This document shows positions 16,737 to 25,947 of a stretch of 64,000 nt of DNA, one piece after another (the stretch's first letter is position 1; each line of letters opens with the position of its first letter). The stretch comes from Ectothiorhodospira haloalkaliphila ATCC 51935. Its GTDB lineage: Bacteria > Pseudomonadota > Gammaproteobacteria > Ectothiorhodospirales > Ectothiorhodospiraceae. The notes under the pieces are model-generated. The model was not told the DNA's origin, searched no databases, and worked only from the letters and a program-made list of their open reading frames with translations. Made by a program: the position numbers and the translations under genes. The stretch is from assembly GCF_000633935.1 (NCBI RefSeq), contig NZ_KK214998.1, positions 1,130,010 to 1,194,009 on the forward strand, written 5' to 3'.

Positions 16737-17531
16737 TCAGTGGTCGAAACGGAACGACAACTCATCACCCTGACCAAAGAGATCATCGGAGGAGAGATCC
16801 GCAAGGGGATCTTTCGCCTTTTTGGCCTGGGCATCCTTGGCCAACCACTCGGCACGCTTGACCAGTTCTGGCACCTGATGCGTGGAGAATAACTGTGCAT
16901 GAGCCAGGGCCATGGGCGCCCCGCGCAGCTTGGCGTATTGTTCGGGATCCAGCGCATTGAGGGCCTGCTCACTGATTCGGTGCAGTCCGTTCACCTTGAG
17001 CGGCTCCTGACCTTCGGAGCGTTTGATCTGCAAGGGCCAGGGCTCGATGACACCAACCTCGTTCAATACCTGAGTCGCTGCCAGCGTGGCCTGGCGGTTC
17101 TGCTCGCATTGCTTGAGGAAATCCAGCGACTGAGCGGCATGCTCGGCAAGCTGACCCTGGGCATCAAATAGCGGATCAGCGGCAGGATCATCAGTAACAT
17201 GTTCCTGGGCGATGCAGAACACCTTATCCCCCTGAGGATTGTCGGCCAGACGGAATGGATAACCACGAAATGCAGCAGGCACATAGGTGCCCAACCAATC
17301 ACCAGAAGGTGCCAGGTAAAGATTGCGTTGGCCATCCAGGCTCAACAAAACCACCGGCTGATAACCCTGCTCCAGCGCGATGAAGCCCAGTGTGTAGTGA
17401 GGCAACAGCTTGGGCAGTTCGGCCAAAAGCACGGGAGCCACTTGTTCAGCCTGGGCAAAGTGATACTTGTCTCGGCGCCGATATCGACCCTGGGCGTGGT
17501 CACTTCGGGAAATGGCTTGCCATTGGGTCAT
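16737..17531 (-). CDS. SapC family protein, copy 1
   Basis: A 264-residue protein of the SapC family. The N-terminal part has LPHYTLGFIALEQ and PVVLLSLDGQRNLYLAPSG. The middle has GTYVPAAFRGYPFRLA and the end has VNGLHRISEQALNAL with LFSTHQVPELVKRAEWL. SapC was named from the Campylobacter fetus S-layer locus, where the S-layer proteins leave by a type I system; the biochemical role is unsettled. There is no signal peptide, so it is probably cytoplasmic. The start follows GAGGAGTTTCC. Its leader is duplicated 2 kb away (see the 105-bp repeat). A divergent second SapC lies at 41034. Confidence 0.9.
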   Translation of the reverse strand: MTQWQAISRSDHAQGRYRRRDKYHFAQAEQVAPVLLAELPKLLPHYTLGFIALEQGYQPVVLLSLDGQRNLYLAPSGDWLGTYVPAAFRGYPFRLADNPQGDKVFCIAQEHVTDDPAADPLFDAQGQLAEHAAQSLDFLKQCEQNRQATLAATQVLNEVGVIEPWPLQIKRSEGQEPLKVNGLHRISEQALNALDPEQYAKLRGAPMALAHAQLFSTHQVPELVKRAEWLAKDAQAKKAKDPLADLSSDDLFGQGDELSFRFDH

Positions 17532-17541
17532 GGAAACTCCT

Positions 17542-17646
17542 CATTGGGGAAACTGATAGAAGGATGATAACAGACGATGAAGGGCGAGGTCGGCACCCGG
17601 CCAGATGGGCGAGAGAAAAGCCCATTCAAACGGTTACAGTGCCCCA
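17542..17646. repeat. 105-bp direct repeat, left copy (sapC leader)
   Basis: 102 of 105 bases are identical to 19556-19660, the same orientation, 2014 bases apart. This copy is the upstream region of sapC and starts 11 bases before its ATG. Between the copies lie a Y1 transposase gene and IS66 debris. Confidence 0.95.
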
Positions 17647-17836
17647 GCGCGTTCCGGCCGCCTCCCTCAACTATTGCAGTCGGATTCATTCTTGGGCGTG
17701 GGCGTCTGGACAAGCCATCAAGCCACAGCACCCCATATCCGCCCTATCCCACCTTGGCCTTTCTCCCTCCCTGCGCTAGTCTGGTCGGACACCCGGCCAA
17801 GGAACCTGACCGGGAACCACCGTCCAGGAGGGACCC

Positions 17837-18790
17837 ATGCCACGCCCCCGTAGCCAACAGATATCCATCACCGACACCCCCTACTACCACGTCGTCTCCC
17901 GCTGTGTGCGGCGCACCTTCCTGTGTGGGCAGGATCAGACCACCGGCAAGAGCTATGAGCACCGCCGGCAATGGATCGAGGATCGCATTCGGCTACTGGC
18001 CTCCCTATTCGCCGTGGACATCGCCGCCTACGCGGTCATGTCGAACCATTATCATGTGGTGGTCAAGCTGGACCCCGCGCAGGCCGAGCAGTGGTCCGAT
18101 GACGAGGTGCTGCGGCGCTGGAGTTGCCTGTTCAAGGGGCCACTGCTGGTCCAGCGGTATCTGGCCGGGGACCCGCAGGAAAGCTACGAGCTGGCCCAGG
18201 TGGCGGAGTTCACCCAATGCTACCGGCAACGACTGGCAGACCTGAGCTGGTTCATGAAGTGCCTGAACGAACCCATCGCCCGGCAGGCCAATCAGGAGGA
18301 CGGCTGTACCGGGCACTTCTGGGAGGCGCGGTTCAAGTCCCAGGCCTTGCGCACCGAGGCCGCGCTGCTCAGTTGCATGGCCTACGTGGATCTCAACCCG
18401 GTGCGAGCCGGGATGGCGGCCACCCCAGAAACTTCGGAACACACCAGCATCCGGGAACGCATAGCGCCCCGATTCGACCTGGCCCAGGCCGTGCGTGAAC
18501 AGATGCAGAAGGAGTCCCTGCTGAGGTTCGATGGGCCGGTGAAGCCGCTGCTGCCGTTTGAAGGGGCATTCGCTGACCGGGAACAGCCCGGCATCCCGTT
18601 CGCGTTTGAGGATTACCTGGCCCTGGTGGATTTCACCGGGCGGGCCATCGACCCAAGAAAGAAGGGTGCCATTGCCAGCACCCAGCCGTCGATCCTGCAG
18701 CGCCTGGGGTTCACCCCGGATCAGTGGCTGAACCAGAGCACGCGGTTTGAGGCGTTGTACCGGCCACAGCGACGACGATCAGCGGCCTGA
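17837..18790 (+). CDS. REP-associated/IS200-like Y1 transposase
   Basis: A 317-residue HUH-type transposase. AYAVMSNHYHVVVKL contains the His-x-His metal site, and WFMKCLNEPIARQANQEDGCTGHFWEARFKS contains the segment with the catalytic Tyr region. A C-terminal ALLSCMAYVDLNPVRAGMA is typical. These proteins nick single-stranded DNA and are thought to spread REP palindromes. The length exceeds classical IS200 (~150) and fits the REP-associated type. The start ATG follows AGGAGGGACCC. It lies between the two 105-bp repeats. A REP-like hairpin occurs at 50383, but none beside this gene. Confidence 0.88.
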   Translation: MPRPRSQQISITDTPYYHVVSRCVRRTFLCGQDQTTGKSYEHRRQWIEDRIRLLASLFAVDIAAYAVMSNHYHVVVKLDPAQAEQWSDDEVLRRWSCLFKGPLLVQRYLAGDPQESYELAQVAEFTQCYRQRLADLSWFMKCLNEPIARQANQEDGCTGHFWEARFKSQALRTEAALLSCMAYVDLNPVRAGMAATPETSEHTSIRERIAPRFDLAQAVREQMQKESLLRFDGPVKPLLPFEGAFADREQPGIPFAFEDYLALVDFTGRAIDPRKKGAIASTQPSILQRLGFTPDQWLNQSTRFEALYRPQRRRSAA

Positions 18791-19011
18791 GGGCCTCCCC
18801 CTGACCAGCCTATACCCCTGCGGCGGTGATGCCGAGATGATGCTGTGTGTGCTGTTCAGCGGATGGGATTGAGATCGGGGAGAATCGGGGTCTGCAGGTG
18901 GTTCAGGCCCTGGGCGCCGGCTCGGACCAGGGGGGGGTGAACCGTTGTCATAATCGCCATCAGGCGAATCACCCAGCGAAAGACTCAAGAGTGCCTGTCC
19001 CCACCCCTTCC
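18791..19011. other. Spacer between Y1 transposase and IS66 debris
   Basis: About 220 bases, no gene and no clear repeat. The IS66 fragment starts abruptly at its right side. Confidence 0.5.
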
Positions 19012-19170
19012 TCACGTGAAGGCATAGAGGGCACCCGAGAACGGGCTGTGCCCCAACTCCTGCTCCACCAGCAGCGCCAGGCCGTTGGCCTGCTTGCGAA
19101 AGTCGATCGGCGTCCGATACAGGTAGATCTCCGGCAGGTCATACGATGGGCGCAGGTACCGCTTGCGCAT
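19012..19170 (-). pseudogene. IS66 tnpB (Orf2), 5' fragment
   Basis: LPEIYLYRTPIDFRKQANGL and LVEQELGHSPFSGALYAF are the first part of IS66 Orf2 proteins. The frame stops at once after YAFT, where the family continues for another ~60 residues. It overlaps the tnpA stop. Confidence 0.88.
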
Positions 19171-19475
19171 CACAGCTGCCTCAGAATCGCACCCAGCAAA
19201 TCCACGTTCCCGGCATGCAGGCCGGTGATCGACACACCGCCAGGCAAGGAGACCGTCAGGCCGTCCGCAGCTTCCAACCTGGTGACTGGAGCCACCCGGG
19301 CAAACCCGGAGGGTGCCGCTCCATCCGGCCCAGGCGAACCGGCCAGCTTCTTGCGCCAATAGACAAACCGGCCATAGGCCAGCGACTCCTGCTTGCAATA
19401 GGCCATCCCGGACAATCCGGACGACCGCCACTGCGTGATATGCTCCTGCCAAAGTTCAGCTCGTTCGCAGGCCAT
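19170..19475 (-). CDS. IS66-family accessory protein TnpA
   Basis: A 101-residue protein beginning RAELWQEHITQWRSSGLSG with QESLAYGRFVYWRKKL, the helix-turn-helix start of IS66 TnpA. The end VSLPGGVSITGLHAGNVDLL is the usual C-terminal strand pair. Complete in itself, but the rest of the element is lost. Confidence 0.88.
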   Translation of the reverse strand: MACERAELWQEHITQWRSSGLSGMAYCKQESLAYGRFVYWRKKLAGSPGPDGAAPSGFARVAPVTRLEAADGLTVSLPGGVSITGLHAGNVDLLGAILRQL

Positions 19476-19555
19476 GCTGATTCCTCCTGAGACTGTGGGG
19501 GATCAGTGTGGTCAATCTCAGGCCGGCAGGGTAGGTGCTGATTCTCGGGCGCTTA

Positions 19556-19660
19556 CATTGGGTAAACTGATAGAAGGATGATAACAGACGATGAAGGGTG
19601 AGGTCGGCACCCGGCCAGATGGTCGAGAGAAAAGCCCATTCAAACGGTTACAGTGCCCCA
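19556..19660. repeat. 105-bp direct repeat, right copy
   Basis: Matches 17542-17646 with three differences. Its left boundary is the end of the IS66 remnant; its right boundary leads into unrelated sequence. It has no gene attached, so it is a displaced copy of the sapC leader. Confidence 0.95.
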
Positions 19661-19935
19661 ACCCGAGGAAAGGATTACAGCAAGTCAACCTTGATGAGAC
19701 TGAAGGAACGATTGATCCGCTTGAAAGGCATCGATATCTGTTCGCCCTTGGATCTTCAAGAGTGCAGGAACAGATATCTGGGAAGAAAGGGTGATGGATC
19801 TTGAGGTTGGTGACTTAGGAATCAGGAATGAGTTGATTGGTTATTGTTGATTTATACAGCACCGATTTTGCCGCGCTGGGCTTCGTTATCCTTCTCGCTT
19901 TCTTCTCTGGTTCCTGGCTTCGGATGCACCCCAAA

Positions 19936-19970
19936 AGAAAAACCCCCGCTACCTCTCAGCAACGGGGGCT
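19936..19970 (-). terminator. Intrinsic terminator for the RTX/S-layer-like gene
   Basis: Read on the reverse strand: CCCCCG, a 14-base loop, CGGGGG, then TTTTTCTTTT. It lies about 170 bases downstream of the stop at 20139. Confidence 0.75.
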
Positions 19971-20080
19971 TAAATATCTTTTCCTCAACTCAACCTGATC
20001 TGATGCTCTACTGGCCTTCCTTTACATGATTTGTCATCGGTGGAATACCGTTCACGTAAAACATCTTCGTCGGGTCAAGC

Positions 20081-20104
20081 GCCGGGGGATTAAATTCTCC
20101 CGGC
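20081..20104 (-). terminator. Hairpin close to the gene end
   Basis: GCCGGGGGA and TTCTCCCGGC pair over nine positions (one G-T) around a short AT loop. There is no U-run on either strand, so it may be an mRNA 3' stabilising stem rather than a terminator. Confidence 0.45.
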
Positions 20105-20138
20105 ACCAGAGGATTTAGCTAGCCATACCGGCACAGAG

Positions 20139-22415
20139 TTACGCGAACGCCACCGTGCTCTCAACACCCGGGTCGGTCGCTTCCAGATCCGACAGATCCA
20201 CAACACCGACCAGTTTGACGATAATGTCCGCAGCGAGGAAATCATTATTAGAACCATCGGAGTTCTGAACAAGGTAGGTATCACCGCCAAATTCAAAGTA
20301 CGAGACGTCGCCATCCGCGCCACTAACGGAAACGGCTGCATTGACAAAATCTTCAAACTTGACGTCAACCCCAGGTGCAAGACCCAGATCGTCTTCAGTG
20401 ATTTCGAAGACGCCAGTAACGTTTGTACCAAAGTCAATCACATCACCATCACTAAAGTCAGTGATCGTCGTGAATTTCCCAAGATCTGTAGAACCATCCG
20501 CAACAACGAAAGTGTCTTTACCCTCGCCGCCAGTCACCGTCGAAAACCCGGCTGTGATCATGTCATCACCAGACGAACCAGTGACCGTCACACCGTCACC
20601 CACCTCAATGTTCGCAGCGTAGTTACCGGCATCAATGGAAGAGCGGACGCTAATGCCGCTGACATCGACGGACTTCAAGGAGTCAATACCAGAGCCATCA
20701 AACAGTACAGCCTCATCTCCCGTGATAGTCAGGTTCTCGAGGGTGTCATTGCCGTCTGCGTCCTGACCCGTAATCGTCAGGGTAGATACAGAGTGAGTGG
20801 CTCGGTCACTGGTATTTTCTACTTCGACGTTCAGGTCCTGAACATTATCGACCTGGAAATCAAACGTGCTAGCAAGCTGGTCATCACCAATCACCTTCAG
20901 ACCAAAGGCCGTATCGTCAGATTGGGATGCACCGGCAACATTCAACTCCAGGGTTGCAGCAGCACTGTCGACCAAGGTCAGATCCGCATCTTGAGTGAGG
21001 CCATTAACAACGGCACCGGCCGCAGAATCAGTCAGGACCAACGCCTCATAACCAATCGTCGTCAATGAACCCCAATTGACTGATTGGTTGAGCCCGTCAA
21101 GATTAAGCACCTCGAAGTTCTTAACCTTCGCCAACAGATTGTCTGTCAGGCTGGCATTCGCCCCATCGACAATGATCATGTCGCGGCCAGCACCGCCATC
21201 GATGCTGATATCATCAGCGTCGATATTGATATTGGTGATATCCAAAACATCATCGCCTGAACCCAGCTTCACCGTCTGCTCTTCAACTCCATCAGGCAGA
21301 ACGACCGCCGTATTATCAACAGCGAACTCCAGATTTCCCGTGGCAGAGGATGCGTCGATGACACCAGCGATGAGAGGAGCCGCATCATCAATCTCGAGGT
21401 TACCGCCTCCGGAAATATTGATTACCTCAAGGTCGGCGCCAGTAACAACGATAGAATCGAAGGTGCTGTCGCCACCCACCAAGTCGATGTTTACAACCTC
21501 AGCATCGCCAAAGTTGGCTATCGTTAGATTGTTGATGTTTGCACGATCGAACACCATGTTCTGCTCGACAGCATCACCGACATTGGCGTAGAGGACGGTA
21601 AAGTCCTCACCTGAACCACGAATAACACCAACTGTGACGACATTTTCAATAGAATTGACAGTGAGCCCGTCTGTCGAGCGATCGTTCCAGATCTGCTCCA
21701 AGCCTTCGATATCAGTCATATTCACAACAGTAGGATTGACATTACCTACTGCGCGAATGAAAACGTTTTGAATATTCTCAAAAACATCCTCGAGGTTAAT
21801 GCTGTTGGTCAGGGTCGCATTCAGCGTGTTCGTGCCCCCATTACCATCCAACCGATCATTCGTATTCAGGGTCTGGGCACCCGCCAAATTCAACGGCGCA
21901 TTAAACACATCATCATTAGCCGTACCCGTCAGATCATCGGCATCTGCAGTGAGCGTGAAAGTCTGCCCAGGCACTTCCGGATCTTCTGGATCCACCGGAT
22001 CCACCGCATCCACGTCAGCCTTCACGCCCGCCAGTGCAGCAGCTGCATCTGCGGGTTGCTCACCAGCGTTATCGTCGGAGATCTGCTGAACAGCAGCCAC
22101 AGCAACCGGAGCGCGCACACCATTCAGCGCGAAGGCTTCGTCGTCCACCAGGCTACCCTGGGACGTCAGGGCGGCGTTCAGGAAGGTGGAAGCGAATTCA
22201 TCGCTGCTCACCCGGCCGCCGTCCAGTTCCCCCACCCACCAGTCAATGCGGGCATCGGCGTTGGTGAATTCGGCTTCTCCCCGGTCCAGGCCCAGAAGGT
22301 TGCTGTAGGCAGACTCAACCAGCTCCTCACTGCTCAGACCTTCGGTTGCGCTGCTGAACAGGGCATTCAGGTAAGCAGGGTTTTCAAGTACTTCCAAAGC
22401 TTCTTCACGCGTCAT
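20139..22415 (-). CDS. RTX/S-layer-like secreted protein with N-terminal DUF4214-like module
   Basis: A 758-residue acidic protein without a Sec signal. Residues ~1-100 are the DUF4214-like module (VESAYSNLLGL, FTNADARIDWWVGELDGG, DEFASTFLNAAL) shared with three other proteins in the window. Residues ~140-600 are beta-repeat sequence as in RsaA-type S-layer proteins. Glycine/Asp calcium-binding RTX-like turns occur at GGAGRDMI, GSSGDDMI and GGEGKDTF. The C-terminus (YFEFGGDTYLVQNSDGSNND, then DIIVKLVGVVDL) is of the type I secretion kind and ends STVAFA. AGGAG lies 10 bases before the ATG. It is followed by a terminator. It is a likely substrate of the T1SS at 27-32 kb and the best candidate for a major surface protein. 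Confidence 0.82.
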   Translation of the reverse strand: MTREEALEVLENPAYLNALFSSATEGLSSEELVESAYSNLLGLDRGEAEFTNADARIDWWVGELDGGRVSSDEFASTFLNAALTSQGSLVDDEAFALNGVRAPVAVAAVQQISDDNAGEQPADAAAALAGVKADVDAVDPVDPEDPEVPGQTFTLTADADDLTGTANDDVFNAPLNLAGAQTLNTNDRLDGNGGTNTLNATLTNSINLEDVFENIQNVFIRAVGNVNPTVVNMTDIEGLEQIWNDRSTDGLTVNSIENVVTVGVIRGSGEDFTVLYANVGDAVEQNMVFDRANINNLTIANFGDAEVVNIDLVGGDSTFDSIVVTGADLEVINISGGGNLEIDDAAPLIAGVIDASSATGNLEFAVDNTAVVLPDGVEEQTVKLGSGDDVLDITNINIDADDISIDGGAGRDMIIVDGANASLTDNLLAKVKNFEVLNLDGLNQSVNWGSLTTIGYEALVLTDSAAGAVVNGLTQDADLTLVDSAAATLELNVAGASQSDDTAFGLKVIGDDQLASTFDFQVDNVQDLNVEVENTSDRATHSVSTLTITGQDADGNDTLENLTITGDEAVLFDGSGIDSLKSVDVSGISVRSSIDAGNYAANIEVGDGVTVTGSSGDDMITAGFSTVTGGEGKDTFVVADGSTDLGKFTTITDFSDGDVIDFGTNVTGVFEITEDDLGLAPGVDVKFEDFVNAAVSVSGADGDVSYFEFGGDTYLVQNSDGSNNDFLAADIIVKLVGVVDLSDLEATDPGVESTVAFA

Positions 22416-22794
22416 AATTTCGCGACTCCTAAGATTATAAAGAGGGTTTGCTCACTGAAGGTTCAGCCAGATGGAGCGGGCCATACAGCACCCCCACACA
22501 GCCGATTACTCCATTTTTTTGAACGTTATCCCGATCAGTTTTCGGACCGTCTGTACGGCAGCCCGCGCATGCCTACTCCACCAGGATACCCGCCATGGAT
22601 TATCCTAATGTGACAGTACCGCAGTGCCAAGCCCACCGTTACTTTAGGCTCTTGCGTGTTGCTTCGCAAGACTGCCTTCTCCCATCTGACTATTGGTCAC
22701 CCCACCACACCGAAGCAGACAAGCCCCAGAGCGCACCTGTCACGGCGCGTGAAGGAACCACCTTAGCCCCTTGTTTTGCAGCAACGAGTATAGT
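22416..22794. other. Leader of the RTX/S-layer-like gene and end of the glycan operon
   Basis: About 380 bases without a gene. A TATAAT-like box (22434-22439, reverse strand) lies just upstream of the ribosome site. A hairpin CTTGCG-N8-CGCAAG at 22651-22670 lies about 125 bases past the end of the glycosyltransferase operon. The TGTAGG palindrome seen at other loci is absent here. Confidence 0.5.
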
Positions 22795-24027
22795 TCATTG
22801 CCAAGGCAAGGGTCTAGCAGCTCCGGACCACTCATGTCCAGTAGTTAGCCGCTTATCCGCTGCCTCAGCCCACAGTGTGATGGCCATCTCGCCTCTAAGC
22901 AAACCATAGTCCAACACCTCCCGAGCATACGCCCAGCTGCACTCTCGCATGCACTGCACCCGGCCCGGGTCGGCACCGAGGGCGACGATGGCGTCGGCCA
23001 TGGCGGACACCTCCCATTCCACCAGACATCCACCCCCGGAATCCTCCACCATGCGCTCCTGCAGCGGGATGCCCCGCGAGGCGAGCACCGCAAGGCCCGC
23101 CCCCATGCACTCGGCCAGCTTGGTGGGCGATGCCTCCCGATAGATGGGCAGCGGCGGGATGAGTGACAGCCCCACCTGATAGCGTGCCAGAAGCACCGGC
23201 ATGTCCGACCGCGGCACCGGGGAGATGAAACGAAGCCTGCCGGCCTGTTCCAGGGCGGTGACGCCGGGTACGCATCGCAATGGGGCCAACTCATCCGACC
23301 GACCGCCAATGAAATCGAAGCGCACATGGGCCCCGCGCGACACCGCCTCCACAATGGCCGCCAGCACCTGGTCCAGGCGACGATCCGGATCGTGGGTGCC
23401 CATATAGACGAACCGCATGGGGCCGGGATCGGCCGGCCACACTTGCGCCGCCCTTTCCGCGGCAGGCACCAGCAACGGCACCACAATGCCCGGCAATCCG
23501 GCGGGAAAGTACCCCCGCAGGCGCTCCAGCCCCAAGGGTGAGACCGCCATCAGGCCATCCACCCGCCGGGATGCCAGACGCATGAGCCATCGGGCCAGGG
23601 TGCGCTTGCTCCAGGGGTGGCTGGCGTGTTCGTGGGGGAAGGTCTGCTGAAACACCAGTCGTGCGGGAGCGCGACGCACCAGGGCTGCCGCCAGTAGCTG
23701 AATGGGGTCGTTGCGGGCCAGCAGGGCCACCTTCAGACCACGACGCCGGGCCCGGGCCTGAAGACGTCGCACCCGCCACCAGGCCAGCGGCAGATTGATG
23801 AAACGCCCCACGCCCCGGCGCGGCCTGAGCCAGGGCAGGCACACGGCATGACCATATCTATGGGGTCGCAGGCCGGCTTCCCCCCGGGCGCACAGCATCC
23901 AGACCCGGCACCCCACGGCGGGCAACTCGGCCGCCAGCATGCCATCAATGAAGGATTCAGCAGGAGGATCCGCCTTGTCCAGCAGGCAGATCAGGACCCG
24001 GGGCGCGTGCTCGGGCAGATCCTTCAT
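22795..24027 (-). CDS. Glycosyltransferase family 4 (last gene of T1SS-glycan operon)
   Basis: About 410 residues from ATG 24027, whose first bases overlap the stop of the preceding gene (ATGA). A GT-B enzyme: RVLICLLDKADPPAESFIDG at the start, VFQQTFPHEHASHPWSKRTL in the middle. In the donor domain MRFVYMGTHDPDRRLD leads to the E-x7-E motif in YREASPTKLAECMGAGLAVL. It probably adds one sugar to a lipid-linked glycan at the cytoplasmic face. Sugar and acceptor cannot be read from the sequence. Confidence 0.88.
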   Translation of the reverse strand: MKDLPEHAPRVLICLLDKADPPAESFIDGMLAAELPAVGCRVWMLCARGEAGLRPHRYGHAVCLPWLRPRRGVGRFINLPLAWWRVRRLQARARRRGLKVALLARNDPIQLLAAALVRRAPARLVFQQTFPHEHASHPWSKRTLARWLMRLASRRVDGLMAVSPLGLERLRGYFPAGLPGIVVPLLVPAAERAAQVWPADPGPMRFVYMGTHDPDRRLDQVLAAIVEAVSRGAHVRFDFIGGRSDELAPLRCVPGVTALEQAGRLRFISPVPRSDMPVLLARYQVGLSLIPPLPIYREASPTKLAECMGAGLAVLASRGIPLQERMVEDSGGGCLVEWEVSAMADAIVALGADPGRVQCMRECSWAYAREVLDYGLLRGEMAITLWAEAADKRLTTGHEWSGAARPLPWQ

Positions 24028-24767
24028 CGACGCCATCCCCCGCCTTGCCACAGGCACAATGCCATGACCGCCATGGCCTTCCCCTGCTCCCTCCAGCTCA
24101 TCACCGAGCGGTGGGCTCGATAGAAGCGCCAGTTGCCGCGCAGCCGGGAGCGCCAGTGAGAAAGACGCTCGCCCTCATGATGATTGAGATGCGCCCGGCG
24201 CCGATCCGACACCTGAACCCCCTGCCCCTGTGCCACGAAGCGCCATCCCAGGGCGCGATCCTCGGCGGCGGGCAGGCTGGCATCGAAGCCGCCCAGACTC
24301 AGGAAGGTATCCCTGTGCACCACAAGATTACTGCCCACAACGCCAGGATTCCGGTAGAGCAGCACCCGCTCATCCCGCCCCACCTGAAAGTGTTTGTCCA
24401 GCGGTTGCGGCCCTTCCACACGCAGGGGACAGAGATGCAATGTGGCCTGCGGATGCTGCCTGATCTCCCGGGCCAGATCGGCCAGGTAGTTGTCACTCCA
24501 ATGGTCGTCATCGTCGAGGAAGGCGAGCCAGGGGTGAGCCGCCACGGCGGCACCTAGGTTGCGGGCCTGTGAGGCCCCACAACGCACCGGCGCACGCAGG
24601 CACTCAACGCCCGGTGGCGCCGTCACGGGCTCGAGGCCGTTATCCACCAGCACCACCTGATCGGGCGCCCGCTGCTGCCGTGCCAGGCGGGACAGACACA
24701 GGGCGACCCGCTCATGGCGGTCGCAGGTGGGGATGATCACGGAAATGCGGGGTTCGGCTGAGGGCAT
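24024..24767 (-). CDS. Glycosyltransferase family 2
   Basis: About 247 residues from ATG 24767; the frame extends to 24899 but overlaps the preceding gene. ISVIIPTCDRHERVALCL opens the GT-A fold, VVLVDNG follows, and WLAFLDDDDHWSDNYLADL holds the metal-binding Asp cluster. GFDASLPAAEDRALGWRF is the acceptor-side ED motif. It starts 4 bases after the pyruvyltransferase stop and overlaps the next gene. Probably a chain-building enzyme of the same surface glycan. Confidence 0.88.
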   Translation of the reverse strand: MPSAEPRISVIIPTCDRHERVALCLSRLARQQRAPDQVVLVDNGLEPVTAPPGVECLRAPVRCGASQARNLGAAVAAHPWLAFLDDDDHWSDNYLADLAREIRQHPQATLHLCPLRVEGPQPLDKHFQVGRDERVLLYRNPGVVGSNLVVHRDTFLSLGGFDASLPAAEDRALGWRFVAQGQGVQVSDRRRAHLNHHEGERLSHWRSRLRGNWRFYRAHRSVMSWREQGKAMAVMALCLWQGGGWRR

Positions 24768-24771
24768 GGAC

Positions 24772-25947
24772 TCAGGGCCTGGCCATGGCGTTCCAGGGCG
24801 TGGGCATGGGGCGAGGCTGATACGGTGGCATCGGATTCTCCTGGGCCTGGGCGAGCCGCTCCATGGCGACACGGGCAGTGAAATGCTCGCAGGACACATG
24901 ATAATGGGCGTGGCCCAGCAGATCCCGGTTCAGACCCTCGGCCTTGCGACTGTAACCCAGGGAGACGGTGGGCACACCCAGCGAAAAACCGGCAATGGTC
25001 AGATGGGTGCGGGCCGCCATGAGGACATCACAGCGGGCCACCGCCCCCTTGTACTGGGCAGCCCGCAGCGTGTCCGGCACCTCGTGAACCCGTCGGCGCT
25101 GATCCTCGTTCAGGCCGGCCATGGAGAGCAGCCGCCGCATCAGCGCCGCATCACCTTCCACTCCAGGGCGCACGGGCGTCACATGGGGAATGAGCAGCAG
25201 ATGGGTGCCCGGGTCCTCCAGCAGGCATCGGATCAGGGCCACCACCTCCCCCTCGGCCCCCGGCCCTGGCGCCAGGGGGCTGAAGTTCAGCGCCACCCGC
25301 CGTCCGGCCCCATCGGTCAGGGCCTGTGGCCAGAACGGATCGGGGGACTCGGGGCGGAGCATGAAGGCCGGGTCGTCCATGGCGTGAACATTGACCAGCC
25401 CCAAATGATGCCGCAGTTCGTGCAGGGTGAGGGATTCCCGCGCGCCGATGAACCGATAGCGCCCCAGCCCCCGGGCCAGTGCCCTTTCATAGGCCGGCCG
25501 GGCACTGAATGGCCCGACGGACCCGCCCCAGAGCACCACGGGGATGCCCATGCGCACGGCGCACTGGTCCAGGCCGACGATGCCACTGGGCAGACCGTAA
25601 TCCAGGGTGTAGTTGTCGCCCCCCACGGCCAGCACCAGGTCACACTCACGCAGCCATTGCCGCCAACGCCGGGGAATCGGCGCCGGCCAGAGCAGGCGCT
25701 GCACCCCGGGTAGGGGCAGGCGGTGCCAGCGATGCACCAGACGCTCCAGCAGGGGCGGCTCACGGGGCACCACCTGCACGGGGCAGGCCGCGTCGGCCAG
25801 CACCCGGGCATCGTACTCCGGGGTATGGGTGGGCAGGAGCACGCTGGCACCCGGGCAGGTGCGGCCCAGGTGATCCAGGGTGGTTCTCACCAGGGCCTCG
25901 CAGCCCCGGTTGAGGCAACTGTGATGACCGCTGAACAGGATTTTCAT
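24772..25947 (-). CDS. Polysaccharide pyruvyltransferase family protein
   Basis: A 391-residue protein of the CsaB/WcaK superfamily. MKILFSGHHSCLNRGCEALV opens it, and CDLVLAVGGDNYTLDYG is the family's glycine/Asp segment. VVLWGGSVGPF and MAARTHLTIAGFSLGVPTVSLGYSRK near the end hold the conserved RxH signature. These enzymes transfer pyruvate from phosphoenolpyruvate to a sugar to give a ketal. In Gram-positive bacteria pyruvylated wall polymer anchors S-layer proteins. Here it sits in an apparent operon with a T1SS, which makes a similar anchoring role attractive but unproven. ATGA overlap with the flippase gene. Confidence 0.88.
   Translation of the reverse strand: MKILFSGHHSCLNRGCEALVRTTLDHLGRTCPGASVLLPTHTPEYDARVLADAACPVQVVPREPPLLERLVHRWHRLPLPGVQRLLWPAPIPRRWRQWLRECDLVLAVGGDNYTLDYGLPSGIVGLDQCAVRMGIPVVLWGGSVGPFSARPAYERALARGLGRYRFIGARESLTLHELRHHLGLVNVHAMDDPAFMLRPESPDPFWPQALTDGAGRRVALNFSPLAPGPGAEGEVVALIRCLLEDPGTHLLLIPHVTPVRPGVEGDAALMRRLLSMAGLNEDQRRRVHEVPDTLRAAQYKGAVARCDVLMAARTHLTIAGFSLGVPTVSLGYSRKAEGLNRDLLGHAHYHVSCEHFTARVAMERLAQAQENPMPPYQPRPMPTPWNAMARP

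Larger units (their letters stand above)
19012..19556 (-). mobile_element. IS66-family remnant
   Basis: The terminal sequence at 19534-19556, read inwards, is GTAAGCGCCCGAGAATCAGC, the conserved start of IS66 elements. It is followed by tnpA and the first 52 codons of tnpB. The long tnpC transposase and the other end are absent. The element's end touches the right 105-bp repeat exactly. Confidence 0.88.
19661..20138. other. Intergenic region after the RTX/S-layer-like gene
   Basis: About 480 bases without a convincing gene. It holds a strong reverse-strand terminator (19936-19970) and a second hairpin (20081-20104). Confidence 0.6.

Noticed and set aside
17542-19660. Possible composite transposon bounded by the 105-bp repeats
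   Set aside because: The repeats have no inverted-repeat ends or transposase of their own; a recombination duplication explains them better.
20081-20104. Attachment site or inverted repeat of an element
   Set aside because: A single hairpin with no partner elsewhere; more likely an mRNA 3' stem.
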